A stretch of DNA of 64,000 bases from a bacterium (GCA_013824265.1 PNNO01000005.1:124001-188000), one strand, 5' to 3'. Counted from the first letter of the stretch, positions 42,443-50,929 are shown. Notes: generated by a model not told the origin, from the letters alone. Numbers and translations are program-made.

Positions 42443-42940
42443 ATGGACTTTAATTTGTATTTTGCTTGGGCTGCGTGGATAACTTTGCTGATAATAGTCC
42501 TATCAAGGCCTCTTGCGGATTTGCTGCAGGTTAAATTTATAAGAAAAATTCAGTTAAAGAGAAAATGGATTGGTCTAATTTGCGGAGCCATGGTGGTTTT
42601 GCATGTTGTTGTTTATTCAATTACTTTTAGTGTTTCACTTAAATTCTTTTTTGATTCTTCATATTGGGATTTCGCAAAATTCACCGGATGGGGAGGGCTT
42701 GCTTTTGTTACGATGATACCTTTGCTTCTTACTTCAAACAATTATGCGATAAGGCTTCTTAAAAGGAATTGGAAAAGATTACAGAGGCTCACTTACTTGT
42801 TTTTTATAGCAAGTGGAATCCACATTTATATGGTTGGCGGCAAATGGCCTTTAACCCTTGTTCCGATGGCGATATGGCTTACTTTGTGGGTTTGGGCTTA
42901 TTTTCTAAACCTGTCCAAGCGTAATAAAGTTAAACAGTAA
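42443..42940 (+). CDS. Ferric-reductase-like transmembrane protein (MsrQ/YedZ type)
   Basis: The protein has 165 residues and about five membrane spans. Histidines in the span motifs VVLHVVVYS and ASGIHIYMVGG, with TSNNYAIRLLKRNWKRLQRLTY between, match the haem-binding core of ferric-reductase-like/MsrQ proteins. It carries electrons across the membrane via haem b. No FAD/NAD domain is attached. It is transcribed with the ferredoxin lipoprotein, so electrons may pass to or from the surface cluster. Confidence 0.75.
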   Translation: MDFNLYFAWAAWITLLIIVLSRPLADLLQVKFIRKIQLKRKWIGLICGAMVVLHVVVYSITFSVSLKFFFDSSYWDFAKFTGWGGLAFVTMIPLLLTSNNYAIRLLKRNWKRLQRLTYLFFIASGIHIYMVGGKWPLTLVPMAIWLTLWVWAYFLNLSKRNKVKQ

Positions 42941-42947
42941 TGCTGTT

Positions 42948-43256
42948 TTAATAATCAAGTATTACCTCCAAAGTGCCACTTCCGCCTCTGTCGAATCTGC
43001 CTTCGTAAACCCTGTAAACTTGTGGTTTTGCCTGAAGATATTTTTTAACAAGCGGCTTTATTATCGGCATTCCTTTTTTTGAATGTAGTCCCTTGCCGGT
43101 AATAAATAGCACTTTTGTGAGCTTTCTTCGCACGCATTCTTCAATAAATTCGTCCACCATTTTTTTTATGTCTTCCGGATATAAAATGCCTCTTTCGTGA
43201 AAATCGAATTCTGCTTGAGGTTTGCTTAAATTGTCGTATTTGTTGTTTTTGCCCAT
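42948..43256 (-). CDS. Smr-domain protein
   Basis: The protein has 102 residues. It matches a stand-alone Smr domain: DFHERGILYPEDIKK (the DxH motif), LFITGKGLHSKKG and GGSGTLEVIL. Smr domains nick or bind nucleic acid (MutS2 C terminus); bacterial stand-alone versions act on RNA or ribosomes. It converges with the ferric-reductase-like gene and diverges from the CsoR-like gene. Confidence 0.85.
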   Translation of the reverse strand: MGKNNKYDNLSKPQAEFDFHERGILYPEDIKKMVDEFIEECVRRKLTKVLFITGKGLHSKKGMPIIKPLVKKYLQAKPQVYRVYEGRFDRGGSGTLEVILDY

Positions 43257-43315
43257 TAAAATTAAGTTTAAATCCGTTTTTATAATACCCCAATAATTTA
43301 AGAATTAAAATCGTA

Positions 43316-43344
43316 TTGACACCCCCTAGGGGTGTATAGTAAAT
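43316..43344 (+). promoter_or_regulatory. CsoR/CstR-type operator in the promoter of the regulator
   Basis: TTGACA (43316-43321) overlaps the inverted repeat ACACCCC-CTA-GGGGTGT (43319-43335), the C-tract/G-tract form known for CsoR-family sites. -10 is TAGTAA (43337-43342) or GTAAAT (43339-43344). Autoregulation is likely. Confidence 0.78.
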
Positions 43345-43370
43345 TTTCTTGTGTAATTTAATATTTTTTT

Positions 43371-43607
43371 ATGAAAACAAGATTGCAGCTTGTAAATAAC
43401 GTTATAGGTCAGCTTTCCGGAATTAAGAAAATGATGGAATGCGAAGAAGATTGTTTTAAAGTTTTAACTCAGATAAAGGCTGCAAGGTCAGCTCTTGATT
43501 CCTTGACGGCAAAATATTTACAGGATAATTTTACGGATTGCGTGAATAAAGATACTAAAAATACGGAAAAAATCTGCAAAAAATTCTTTGAAGAAATTAT
43601 TAAATAA
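43371..43607 (+). CDS. CsoR/CstR-family metal- or sulfur-sensing repressor
   Basis: The protein has 78 residues, all helical. It matches the family: RLQLVNNVIGQLSGIKKMM, DCFKVLTQIKAARSAL and LQDNFTDCV. Cys28 and Cys57 are 29 residues apart, as in CsoR and CstR, but the His required for Cu(I) binding (HxxxC) is Asn53. This is the CstR (persulfide sensor) pattern, so sulfur-species sensing is likelier than copper. A third Cys (24) is extra. Its operator is upstream and a membrane gene lies 12 bases downstream. Confidence 0.85.
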   Translation: MKTRLQLVNNVIGQLSGIKKMMECEEDCFKVLTQIKAARSALDSLTAKYLQDNFTDCVNKDTKNTEKICKKFFEEIIK

Positions 43608-43619
43608 CTTTTAAATAAT

Positions 43620-44729
43620 ATGAAAAAGTTCAATCCTCTTGTTTTTCTTGCTTCTCTTGGTGCCGGTGGCATTTCGGTTATTCCGTTTGCTCTATTGAAT
43701 TATTCGTTCCCTCACGAAAAGGGGCTTATATATATTGGACAGGTTGATCATGGTAGTTTGTCTATTATGCAAGAGTTACTAATAAGATTTCTTGAGGGGA
43801 CAATGATTGTTTTTGTCTCTATTCATTTTGTTTTAACGATAATATTTTTTGTTCAGTTGTGGAAATGGCTAAAAGAAAAGGAATTTACGGATATGCTCCA
43901 TGATCCGCTTTCGAATTCTTCAATGCTGGCACCGTTTATTTCGGTTGTTATGACTCTTAATGTTTTTATAGGCCCGATAAGATACTTTATATCTTCAATG
44001 GCTGAAAATCTTCAGGTTTTTATGATGCCGGCATTTATAGTTTGGGCTCTAATCTGGGTTGCCTTAATGGCTTTTGAAATTAAGCTTCTTACAATTTCAT
44101 TCGAAAAATCATTTGATGTTAACAAAATACATTTTGGATGGCTTTTGCATCCTTTTGCCCTTGCAATGCTATCTGTAACCGGAGCAGGAATAGCGGCTCT
44201 GGCGCAAAATGCGGAAATAGCTCATGTGTCAGCCTTTTTAACGGTTGTCTCGGCAAGCATGGGGTTCTTTCTGCTGGTTGTTAAATTGATAGCTCTCTTT
44301 AAGAGTCATTTTGCGTTACCAGGTTTGCCTGAAAGACAATTTCTGCCAAGTTTCCTTATAGTGATCCCAAATATAACACTTTACGCTATTACTGCTTTTA
44401 GGCTTGGCCATTATATTGAACATCATCATTCAATGGAAATGGGACCATATTTTTTGATAGTAATCTTATCGGCTTTTGCATTTGAAACGTGGTACATGGC
44501 TTTTGGTCTTAGTCTCCTTAAAAATTATTTTAAAAATCATTTTTCAAAAGAGTTTTATTTAAGCCAGTGGGGTTTGGTTTGTCCTTTTGTCGCTTATGCA
44601 GTTTTGGGAAGTTTTTTGTATAGTGTTTTTGTCTTAAGCATATTGCTCTATGCGGTAATTTTAGCTTCAATGCTTACTTCAATTGTGTTTTTCTTTATTC
44701 TGTCGGTTAAACATTTAAAGGTAAAATAA
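43620..44729 (+). CDS. Polytopic membrane protein under CsoR/CstR-like control
   Basis: The protein has 369 residues and about nine or ten spans. The N terminus FNPLVFLASLGAGGISVIPF, then APFISVVMTLNVFIGPI and FGWLLHPFALAMLSVTGAG, reminds me of the uncharacterised TsoY-type (sometimes selenoprotein) family; a SLAC1/TehA-like channel is another possibility. A His-rich loop (HYIEHHHSMEMG) lies near residue 265. Co-transcription with the regulator suggests export or oxidation of the sensed species. I cannot name it with confidence. Confidence 0.5.
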   Translation: MKKFNPLVFLASLGAGGISVIPFALLNYSFPHEKGLIYIGQVDHGSLSIMQELLIRFLEGTMIVFVSIHFVLTIIFFVQLWKWLKEKEFTDMLHDPLSNSSMLAPFISVVMTLNVFIGPIRYFISSMAENLQVFMMPAFIVWALIWVALMAFEIKLLTISFEKSFDVNKIHFGWLLHPFALAMLSVTGAGIAALAQNAEIAHVSAFLTVVSASMGFFLLVVKLIALFKSHFALPGLPERQFLPSFLIVIPNITLYAITAFRLGHYIEHHHSMEMGPYFLIVILSAFAFETWYMAFGLSLLKNYFKNHFSKEFYLSQWGLVCPFVAYAVLGSFLYSVFVLSILLYAVILASMLTSIVFFFILSVKHLKVK

Positions 44730-44730
44730 G

Positions 44731-44758
44731 TTGCACGAAACATTGTTTTTCGTATAAT
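44731..44758 (+). promoter_or_regulatory. Promoter of the Cys-cluster (YkgJ-like) gene
   Basis: TTGCAC (44731-44736) and TATAAT (44753-44758), 16 bases apart. A ribosome site AGGGAG precedes the ATG at 44787. Confidence 0.7.
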
Positions 44759-44786
44759 TACTCCCTGAATATAATCAAAGGGAGAT

Positions 44787-45284
44787 ATGTCTTTGTCTGA
44801 AGAAACCATAAAGAAGTTGGACATAGCAAAAAAGATTTATGATGAAATGGATAATCTACAACGTAATGTTGTTGGTGAATTCGTTATCCCGATTGTTAAT
44901 ATACAAATGCAAATAAATGAATTAGCTGAAGCGGCCAAATCCGGTGAGGTTTGTAAAAACTGCGAGGGTGGTTGTTGCACAAATGGAATTGAATATGAGC
45001 TTGAAATCGAGGAATTTTTGTATGCAATTTCCAGAATGACGGAAGAAGAGTTGAAAAAAGTTTATGAAACCGTAAAAACACCGCATGCTCATTCGCAGTG
45101 CTCGTTTGTAGGCGAAGATGGCTGTGTTATACCAAAAAATGTAAGGCCTATTAATTGCAAAGCTTTCCATTGCAAGGAAATACCTGGTGGACTGGATATA
45201 ATGGGAGGATACGGTAAACAGCTGAGAACTGCTTATACCCATTATCTTGAAACGCTTGATGCTATTGGGATTTATACTACCTAG
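44787..45284 (+). CDS. YkgJ-like CxxCxxxCC zinc/iron-binding protein
   Basis: The protein has 165 residues. After a helical N-terminal part, CKNCEGGCC and then CSFVGEDGCVIP, RPINCKAFHC make the eight-cysteine cluster of the YkgJ/UPF0153 family. Metal or Fe-S binding is likely; function unknown in this family. Its last 8 bases overlap the end of folA on the other strand. Confidence 0.75.
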   Translation: MSLSEETIKKLDIAKKIYDEMDNLQRNVVGEFVIPIVNIQMQINELAEAAKSGEVCKNCEGGCCTNGIEYELEIEEFLYAISRMTEEELKKVYETVKTPHAHSQCSFVGEDGCVIPKNVRPINCKAFHCKEIPGGLDIMGGYGKQLRTAYTHYLETLDAIGIYTT

Positions 45285-45795
45285 TGTAAAGAAGAAAGTC
45301 ATAGCTGATTTCCTCGTATTTCCCGCTGGCTAGTTTTTCAAGCTTGGAAAAATGCGCGGGCACTTCAGGGTAAAATGCATCGCAGTTAAAAGCTTGGGTT
45401 ACTCTTGTTATGTAAAGTCCTGTTATTTCGGGTAGATTTATTGTGTGTTTGTAAACGCTTGCTCCACCAATTATAAATATTTTCTCGATTGATTTGTCGG
45501 CGAGTTTAAAGGCTTTTTCTATGTCGTCCACTACGGTTGCTCCTTTGGCTTCGTAGTCCAAATCACGGCTTAAGACAACGTTAAATCTGTTTTTAAGCGG
45601 ACGATGTTTTACCGGCAAAGATTCCCATGTGGTTCGTCCCATTATCACCATATTCTGTTTTTTTTCGTTCACGGCATGAGTTGTCTGATGTTGAAAAAAT
45701 TTCATGTCATCGGGAATATTCCAGGGGATTAGGCCTTTTATTCCGATTCCGTGATTCTTATCAATTGCCACTATGTGATAAACTTCATGTTTCAT
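45277..45795 (-). CDS. folA: Dihydrofolate reductase
   Basis: Reduces dihydrofolate to tetrahydrofolate with NADPH. The protein has 172 residues. Motifs: [56 protein letters not shown] and a C-terminal YDFLLYTR. Its ATG overlaps the thyA stop (ATGA), so the two enzymes that use and regenerate folate are translationally coupled. Confidence 0.95.
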   Translation of the reverse strand: MKHEVYHIVAIDKNHGIGIKGLIPWNIPDDMKFFQHQTTHAVNEKKQNMVIMGRTTWESLPVKHRPLKNRFNVVLSRDLDYEAKGATVVDDIEKAFKLADKSIEKIFIIGGASVYKHTINLPEITGLYITRVTQAFNCDAFYPEVPAHFSKLEKLASGKYEEISYDFLLYTR

Positions 45796-46607
45796 ACTGC
45801 GATTTCAAATTTTATAAACGGTTCATATTCGTAGCCGACAAGCTCAAAATCTTCCAGAGTGATTTCATCGAAAGGCTTTTTGGCCAGTTTTAGCTGCGGA
45901 AGTTTGTGGGGAGTCCTTGTTAACTGCATCTGCAAGCCTTCGATATGGTTTTTGTAGATGTGTGCGTCGCCAAGAGTGTGAACAAAAATACCAGGCTGTA
46001 AGTTGCATTCCTGAGCCATCATAATCATTAAAGCTGAGTAACTTGCTATGTTGTAAGGAACGCCAAGGGCAATATCCGCGCTTCGTTGGTAAAGTTGGCA
46101 ATCCAGCCTTCCGTTTACAACGTAAAATTGGAAGAAAGCGTGGCAAGGAGGAAGCGCCATTCTTGGAAGATCCGCAGGATTCCATGCGCTAACAATAAGT
46201 CTTCGTGATGTCGGATCTTTTTTTATAAGCTCGATGACTTCTTTTATTTGATCAACGTGCGATTTTTCGTATTGTCCGGTTTCTGGATTTTTAGTGAATC
46301 GCTCCCATTTTCTCCATTGGTAGCCGTAGATTGGCCCAAGCTCGCCGTTTTCATCCGCCCACGGATTCCAGATTTTTGTGTGAGGTAAAAGTCCGTCGTT
46401 TATGTTTGTTGCGCCCTTTAAAAACCACAAAAGTTCTCTTATTATATTTGCTATGCTTACTTTTTTGGTCGTAACAAGCGGGAATCCGTCGCGAAGATCG
46501 TATTTTGTTTGCGTTCCAAATACCGAGATTATTCCGGTCCCGGTTCTATCCGGCTTATCTTCGCCATTTTCCAGCACGTGTTTAACAAGGTCCAAGTATT
46601 GCTTCAT
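45792..46607 (-). CDS. thyA: Thymidylate synthase
   Basis: Makes dTMP from dUMP using methylene-tetrahydrofolate. The protein has 271 residues. Motifs: [29 protein letters not shown], the active-site [30 protein letters not shown] and [10 protein letters not shown]. The folA gene follows with a 4-base overlap. Confidence 0.97.
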   Translation of the reverse strand: MKQYLDLVKHVLENGEDKPDRTGTGIISVFGTQTKYDLRDGFPLVTTKKVSIANIIRELLWFLKGATNINDGLLPHTKIWNPWADENGELGPIYGYQWRKWERFTKNPETGQYEKSHVDQIKEVIELIKKDPTSRRLIVSAWNPADLPRMALPPCHAFFQFYVVNGRLDCQLYQRSADIALGVPYNIASYSALMIMMAQECNLQPGIFVHTLGDAHIYKNHIEGLQMQLTRTPHKLPQLKLAKKPFDEITLEDFELVGYEYEPFIKFEIAV

Positions 46608-46661
46608 TGTTTTTTACAATGTTATGGGGCGACTTAAATACTACCTGAGTGGGGAATGTGT

Positions 46662-46688
46662 TTGCAAGATATAACTTTGTGGTATAGT
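46662..46688 (+). promoter_or_regulatory. Promoter of ispG, start at or near the ATG
   Basis: TATAGT (46683-46688) with TTGCAA (46662-46667, spacing 15). The start would lie at about 46695, the ispG ATG, suggesting a leaderless mRNA. Confidence 0.45.
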
Positions 46689-46694
46689 TGCGCC

Positions 46695-47744
46695 ATGAAT
46701 ACTAAAGTGCTTAAAAAAAGGCGAAAAACCCGCAGCGTTATGGTTGGCGGCGTTGGAATTGGAGGGAATAATCCTATTCGTGTTCAGACAATGACGAATA
46801 CGGATACTTTGGACATTAAAAAAAACGTGACTCAGATTAACGCGTGCGCAAAGGCCGGGGCGGAACTTGTGCGCATCGCGGTTCCCACTTTAAAACATGT
46901 TGATGCTTTTGCGGAAATAAAAAAACAGGTAAAGGTTCCTTTAATTGCCGATGTTCATTTTTTGCCGGAAGTGGCTTTTGCCGTGCTTAAAATAGCTGAC
47001 AAATTAAGAATAAATCCGGGGAATTTTGATAAAAAACAGCTTGCAAAACTGGCAAGGCAGTCAAAAATTCCAATTAGAATAGGTGTTAATCATGGCTCCA
47101 TTAAGGGCGATATGGTGAAGGCTGCGATCGAGTATGCGAAAATTTTCCGCGAAAATAATTTTAACGATCTTGTGATTTCCGTTAAATCTTCCGATCCGCT
47201 TTTGATGATAGCCACAAACAGGCGTCTCGCGAAAAAACTTGATGAAGAAGGCATGAATTATCCGATTCATCTTGGTGTTACCGAGGCCGGAAATGCGTCT
47301 GAAGGAAGGGCGAAGTCTATAATAGGAATTGGTACTCTTTTATTGGACGGAATCGGCGACACGATTCGCGTTTCGTTAACCGAGGATCCTGCAAACGAAA
47401 TTCCCGTTTGCTACGATATTTTGCAGGCGACTGGGCGTCGTATAACGAGGGCGGAATTTGTTTCGTGTCCGTCGTGCGGGAGAACACTTTTTGATATTGA
47501 AAAAGTTACCAATGAGATAAAGAAAAAGTTGGGGCATTTGGCGCATTTAAAAGGTGTGAAAATAGCAATTATGGGCTGCATCGTAAATGGTCTGGGCGAA
47601 ATGGGTGATGCGGATTTCGGTTATGTTGGGGCAGGCTCGGGCAAAGTGAATCTCTACAAAAAGGGTAAAATAGTTAAACGTAATGTGTCGGAGAAAGATG
47701 CGGTGAAGGAGCTTTTGAAGGTTGTGGTGGATGTTCGGGTATAG
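46695..47744 (+). CDS. ispG: 4-hydroxy-3-methylbut-2-en-1-yl diphosphate synthase
   Basis: The penultimate step of the MEP isoprenoid pathway. The ATG at 46695 is preferred to one at 46656, which would lie before the promoter. The product has 349 residues. Motifs: GNNPIRVQTMTNTDT, LIADVHF, LRINPGN, and the Fe-S cluster cysteines in CPSCGRT and GCIVNGLGE. The electron donor would be a ferredoxin or flavodoxin. Confidence 0.95.
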   Translation: MNTKVLKKRRKTRSVMVGGVGIGGNNPIRVQTMTNTDTLDIKKNVTQINACAKAGAELVRIAVPTLKHVDAFAEIKKQVKVPLIADVHFLPEVAFAVLKIADKLRINPGNFDKKQLAKLARQSKIPIRIGVNHGSIKGDMVKAAIEYAKIFRENNFNDLVISVKSSDPLLMIATNRRLAKKLDEEGMNYPIHLGVTEAGNASEGRAKSIIGIGTLLLDGIGDTIRVSLTEDPANEIPVCYDILQATGRRITRAEFVSCPSCGRTLFDIEKVTNEIKKKLGHLAHLKGVKIAIMGCIVNGLGEMGDADFGYVGAGSGKVNLYKKGKIVKRNVSEKDAVKELLKVVVDVRV

Positions 47745-47771
47745 ACAGGAAACAGGTCTCCATATAATATA

Positions 47772-47800
47772 TTGACAAAATGTAAACTATTATTTAGAAT
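47772..47800 (+). promoter_or_regulatory. Promoter of the DUF4256 gene
   Basis: TTGACA (47772-47777) and TAGAAT (47795-47800), 17 bases apart; the ATG follows at 47830. Confidence 0.75.
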
Positions 47801-47829
47801 AAAAAACCATCTAGCTAATATTCAAAAGT

Positions 47830-48600
47830 ATGTCTGAATTTAGAAATCAACATTCTGGTGTGGAAGCAAATGAAGAAACATTAAGTAAAGCATTAATTGC
47901 AAGAAGTGTGCTGCAGAAACTGGGGCTTGAAATTCCAGAACCTTTGCAAGAACAGATTGCGGGGCTTGAAGCTAAAAGTCCTGTTAACAAAATTCCAAGT
48001 CCAAAAGGAGAATTAGCAGGTTTAAGTCGGGATGAAGTCGCAAAAAAAACGAAAAAAGTGCTTGGACTGCAAGATGAAACCGAATTCTCACCTGAACAAA
48101 AAGCACAACTTTTAAAAACCCTTGAAGCCCGTTTTAAAGCAAATGAAAAACGTCATCCTGAGATTTGGGAGGTTGTCAAAATTGCTCTTGAGGCGGACGA
48201 AGAAGCTTTAAAAAGTATTAATAAAATGGAAGAAGCTGGTCATGAACCTGATGTGTATAATTTTGATAAAAAAGGATTTGATGTTGGTTCGTGTTATAGA
48301 GAACGGCCAAGCCAGACATGCTCTACATACAATGAATCTGTTGAAATGCGAAAAACAATGGGAAATAGGGTTAAGCATATGACTGCTGAGCAATATAGGG
48401 ATCATTTACAAACTAAGGAAAGTTTTGATGAAACTTTGTATGTTTGGCTAGAAACTGATCATGATCTAAGAACAAAAGGGTTTGCGGTCGCTGGTAATCG
48501 CTCAGATGAAGAGGTCCGCGTGTATGTGCATAGGGACGATGGTCCTAGTATGCGCGTGTATTGGCGCGGCTCGCTAAGGGTCTCTTGGAAAAATTCTTAG
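47830..48600 (+). CDS. DUF4256-family protein
   Basis: The protein has 256 residues. The C-terminal ~165 match DUF4256: LEARFKANEKRHPEIWEVV, MEEAGHEPDVY, DVGSCYRERP, MTAEQYRDHLQ, ESFDETLYVWLETD, with a final RGSLRVSW. The N-terminal ~90 residues are helical and unrelated. No enzymatic residues are known to me for this family. It opens a patch of genes with scattered distribution (47.8-50.9 kb). Confidence 0.72.
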   Translation: MSEFRNQHSGVEANEETLSKALIARSVLQKLGLEIPEPLQEQIAGLEAKSPVNKIPSPKGELAGLSRDEVAKKTKKVLGLQDETEFSPEQKAQLLKTLEARFKANEKRHPEIWEVVKIALEADEEALKSINKMEEAGHEPDVYNFDKKGFDVGSCYRERPSQTCSTYNESVEMRKTMGNRVKHMTAEQYRDHLQTKESFDETLYVWLETDHDLRTKGFAVAGNRSDEEVRVYVHRDDGPSMRVYWRGSLRVSWKNS

Positions 48601-48632
48601 ACTTTGGATTTTGATTTTTTTTAGACCTTTGT

Positions 48633-49505
48633 CTAATGGCGGAGGTCTTTCTTTTCGGCTCCTCTGTGTATTTTTTGCTTCTCCTTCTGCTCCAGTTCAA
48701 GGAAATTTTCACTGCTCACAACTTTTTTCCCGCTTTTTTTTTCAATATCTTCTCTTGCTTTGCCTGCAACCTCGCCGCCTTGTTGAGCGGCTATTTTGTT
48801 GCGAGGAAAGCCTTTTACATCTCTATTTATAACGATTTCTGTTGTTGAGGCTTCGCCAAGCATTGAAAAAATAAGTTCAAGGTCGGTCATGTGGTCGCGA
48901 AGGTTTTCTCGTTTAAGATTTTTATATTTTTTATGCTGGTTTGGAGTCATGCCAAAAGTTGCTTTGGCTATTTCCGCTGTTAAAATGGAATATTCCAAGC
49001 CCTCTTTTACTCCTCTTTTCTCCCATTCTTTTGTTAGAGTTTCACGTACATCAATACCGCGCATCCTTTTATCAATCCAGCTGTCCGGATAGCCTTTGGC
49101 TTTATAAATTTCCCGTATTCTCTTTGCCGCAAGCTCCGGATTTTCAATTTCTTGAATCCTTTCATAGCCGACTTTTGCCAGCCACCTCTTAAAAGGTTCA
49201 GCCTTTGGAGAATGGATGGACTGGATAATTCGTAAAATTCCCTCGGTATTTGCGCAATTTAATTTTTGTTTTCCTCCCAAAGTGTCTATAAAAAGGGGGG
49301 TGGCAATTTGCCACCATCCTTTGGATAATTCCTTATCCCTACGCCTTAAATCCATAATATACCCTTTTACATTTACAGAATCGGTTAAAATATTTACAAC
49401 ATCTGTGATTACAAACCACCATTCGTTTTTATATATTGTGCGCCTGACTTTTTGACCTTTAAAAAGTGCAATTTTTGTTTCCGGCGAGCCGTTTTGTTCT
49501 GTCAT
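48633..49505 (-). CDS. BRO-N / DinD-like protein
   Basis: The protein has 290 residues. The N-terminal ~120 residues resemble BRO-N/antirepressor domains (YKNEWWFVITDVVNILTDS, FIDTLGGKQKLNC, KRWLAKVGYERI). The C-terminal part has FGMTPNQHKKYKNLKRENLRDHM and LELIFSMLGEAST, then a GGEVAGKAREDIEKKSGKK stretch, the DNA-damage-inducible protein D pattern. Such genes occur in phages and as lone chromosomal genes; DinD modulates RecA filaments in E. coli. No other phage genes are near. Confidence 0.7.
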   Translation of the reverse strand: MTEQNGSPETKIALFKGQKVRRTIYKNEWWFVITDVVNILTDSVNVKGYIMDLRRRDKELSKGWWQIATPLFIDTLGGKQKLNCANTEGILRIIQSIHSPKAEPFKRWLAKVGYERIQEIENPELAAKRIREIYKAKGYPDSWIDKRMRGIDVRETLTKEWEKRGVKEGLEYSILTAEIAKATFGMTPNQHKKYKNLKRENLRDHMTDLELIFSMLGEASTTEIVINRDVKGFPRNKIAAQQGGEVAGKAREDIEKKSGKKVVSSENFLELEQKEKQKIHRGAEKKDLRH

Positions 49506-49598
49506 GATGGATTTTGTTACATAACTTAAGTAAAAATCACTCTAACAACCAATCATTAAATTTCTCTAAAAAGATTTTTAAAAAATTCTAAATTCTCT

Positions 49599-49650
49599 TT
49601 GCATTTTTAAAAGTGTGGTGATAAAGTGGTAAGGTGAGTGCGCACTCACC
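49599..49650 (+). promoter_or_regulatory. Promoter and 18-bp palindrome of the DUF763 gene
   Basis: TTGCAT (49599-49604) and TAAAGT (49622-49627), 17 bases apart. The predicted start (~49634) falls at the beginning of GGTGAGTGCGCACTCACC (49633-49650), a perfect palindrome. It is either an operator or a stable 5' hairpin (7-bp stem, GCGC loop) on the mRNA, 18 bases before the ATG. Confidence 0.6.
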
Positions 49651-49668
49651 ATCCAATATCCACAAAAT

Positions 49669-50865
49669 ATGCACAGAGGAGTCGCTACATTTACGCTTGA
49701 TTACGGGAAATGTCCTACATGGCTCTTTGAGCGCATGGTCAAACTTGGGCGTGAAATTGTGCAGGTTCTAATTGACGAATATGGGCCGGACGAGTTTGTT
49801 AAAAGAATTGCGGATCCGGTTTGGTTTCAGTCTCTTGGAACGGTTTTGGCCTTTGACTGGAACGCCAGCGGGCTTACAACAATCTTTACCGCGGCGCTTA
49901 AAGAAGCCATAAGAGGGCAGGAAAGGCAGCTTGGTGTGTTTATCTGCGGAGGGAAGGGAAAAACTTCTCTTAAAACTCCGGAGCAGATTGAAAACTGGGG
50001 AAGTTGGCTTAGCCTTCCCGACGGGCAGGTTAGCAATTTGGTCTACAATTCAAAAATGAGCGCGAAGGTTGATAGTGCGCTTGTTCAGGACGGTTTTGAC
50101 ATCTATCATCACGCTTTTTTCTTCTCAAAAAACGGAGCCTGGGCTGTTGTCCAGCAGGGGATGAATAAGATTGAAAGGACGGCGCGCAGGTATCATTGGT
50201 CGTCGGACAGCGCAAATGATTTGATTGTGGAACCGCATAAGGGGATTGTTTCCGATCCTTATCAAAGAAAGCTTTCAACCCTTAATATGACTGCGAAAGA
50301 TAGTGGCGGAAATAGAGATTTAACAGTGGATATGATTTCGCAGGGTGGATATTTTAACCTTATGAAGGATATTCAGGTTTTAAGAAAGCATTCTTCGCAT
50401 CTTTCAAAAATGGTTAGTATAAAGGTGAATGAGGATCAGCTAACACTTCTTGAGCTTGCTCCGAGGGAGTTTAAGGTTCATCCGGTAATGACTGATAATT
50501 TTAATAAAAGTAAGTATTTGGATAAAATTCTTTGGAAAATTTGTGACAGAAAACCGGGAAGTTACGAGAATTTGCTTTCGATGAAGGGCGTGGGGCCAAA
50601 GACGATAAGAGCTTTGTCGCTTGTTTCGGAGGTTGTGTACGGGGCGCCGGCGTCCTACAAAGACCCGGCCAGATACAGCTTTGCCCATGGTGGTAAGGAT
50701 GCAACGCCATATCCGGTGAACCGCCGGCGCTATGACGAATCAATCGAAGTATTTAAAAAAGCAGTTGAAAAAACGCGCTTTGGCCAAGTTGAAAAGCGCA
50801 AAATGATCGAAAATCTGACAATTTTTCCGGGGCAGAGCACGTCTCCTTATAGCGGCGTATATTAA
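49669..50865 (+). CDS. DUF763 protein
   Basis: The protein has 398 residues. It matches DUF763, a family common in archaea and scattered bacteria: TLDYGKCPTWLFERMVKL, DPVWFQSLGTVLAFDWNASG, HHAFFFSKNGAWAVVQQGMN, with a helix-hairpin-helix-like LLSMKGVGPKTIRALSLVSE and SFAHGGKDATPYPVNRRRYDE. The HhH suggests DNA binding; no nuclease activity is established to my knowledge. Two normally conserved His positions (LPLH, DWHSSG) are Asp and Asn here. Confidence 0.8.
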   Translation: MHRGVATFTLDYGKCPTWLFERMVKLGREIVQVLIDEYGPDEFVKRIADPVWFQSLGTVLAFDWNASGLTTIFTAALKEAIRGQERQLGVFICGGKGKTSLKTPEQIENWGSWLSLPDGQVSNLVYNSKMSAKVDSALVQDGFDIYHHAFFFSKNGAWAVVQQGMNKIERTARRYHWSSDSANDLIVEPHKGIVSDPYQRKLSTLNMTAKDSGGNRDLTVDMISQGGYFNLMKDIQVLRKHSSHLSKMVSIKVNEDQLTLLELAPREFKVHPVMTDNFNKSKYLDKILWKICDRKPGSYENLLSMKGVGPKTIRALSLVSEVVYGAPASYKDPARYSFAHGGKDATPYPVNRRRYDESIEVFKKAVEKTRFGQVEKRKMIENLTIFPGQSTSPYSGVY

Positions 50866-50894
50866 AAAAAGGGTAGTTTTTTCAAACCATACCC
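50864..50894 (-). terminator. Terminator of the minus-strand membrane/CNBD operon
   Basis: On minus, GGGTA (50894-50890) pairs with TACCC (50875-50871), extended by a few pairs past a bulge, followed by seven T's (50870-50864). It fits the end of the transcript carrying the DUF3307 gene. Confidence 0.5.
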
Positions 50895-50929
50895 CAGGGT
50901 TTAAAAGCTGATTCTTAAGCAAGTGGAAA

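Noticed and set aside
48633-49505. Prophage from the BRO/DinD-like gene
   Set aside because: No integrase, capsid, terminase or attachment repeats nearby; such genes also occur alone.
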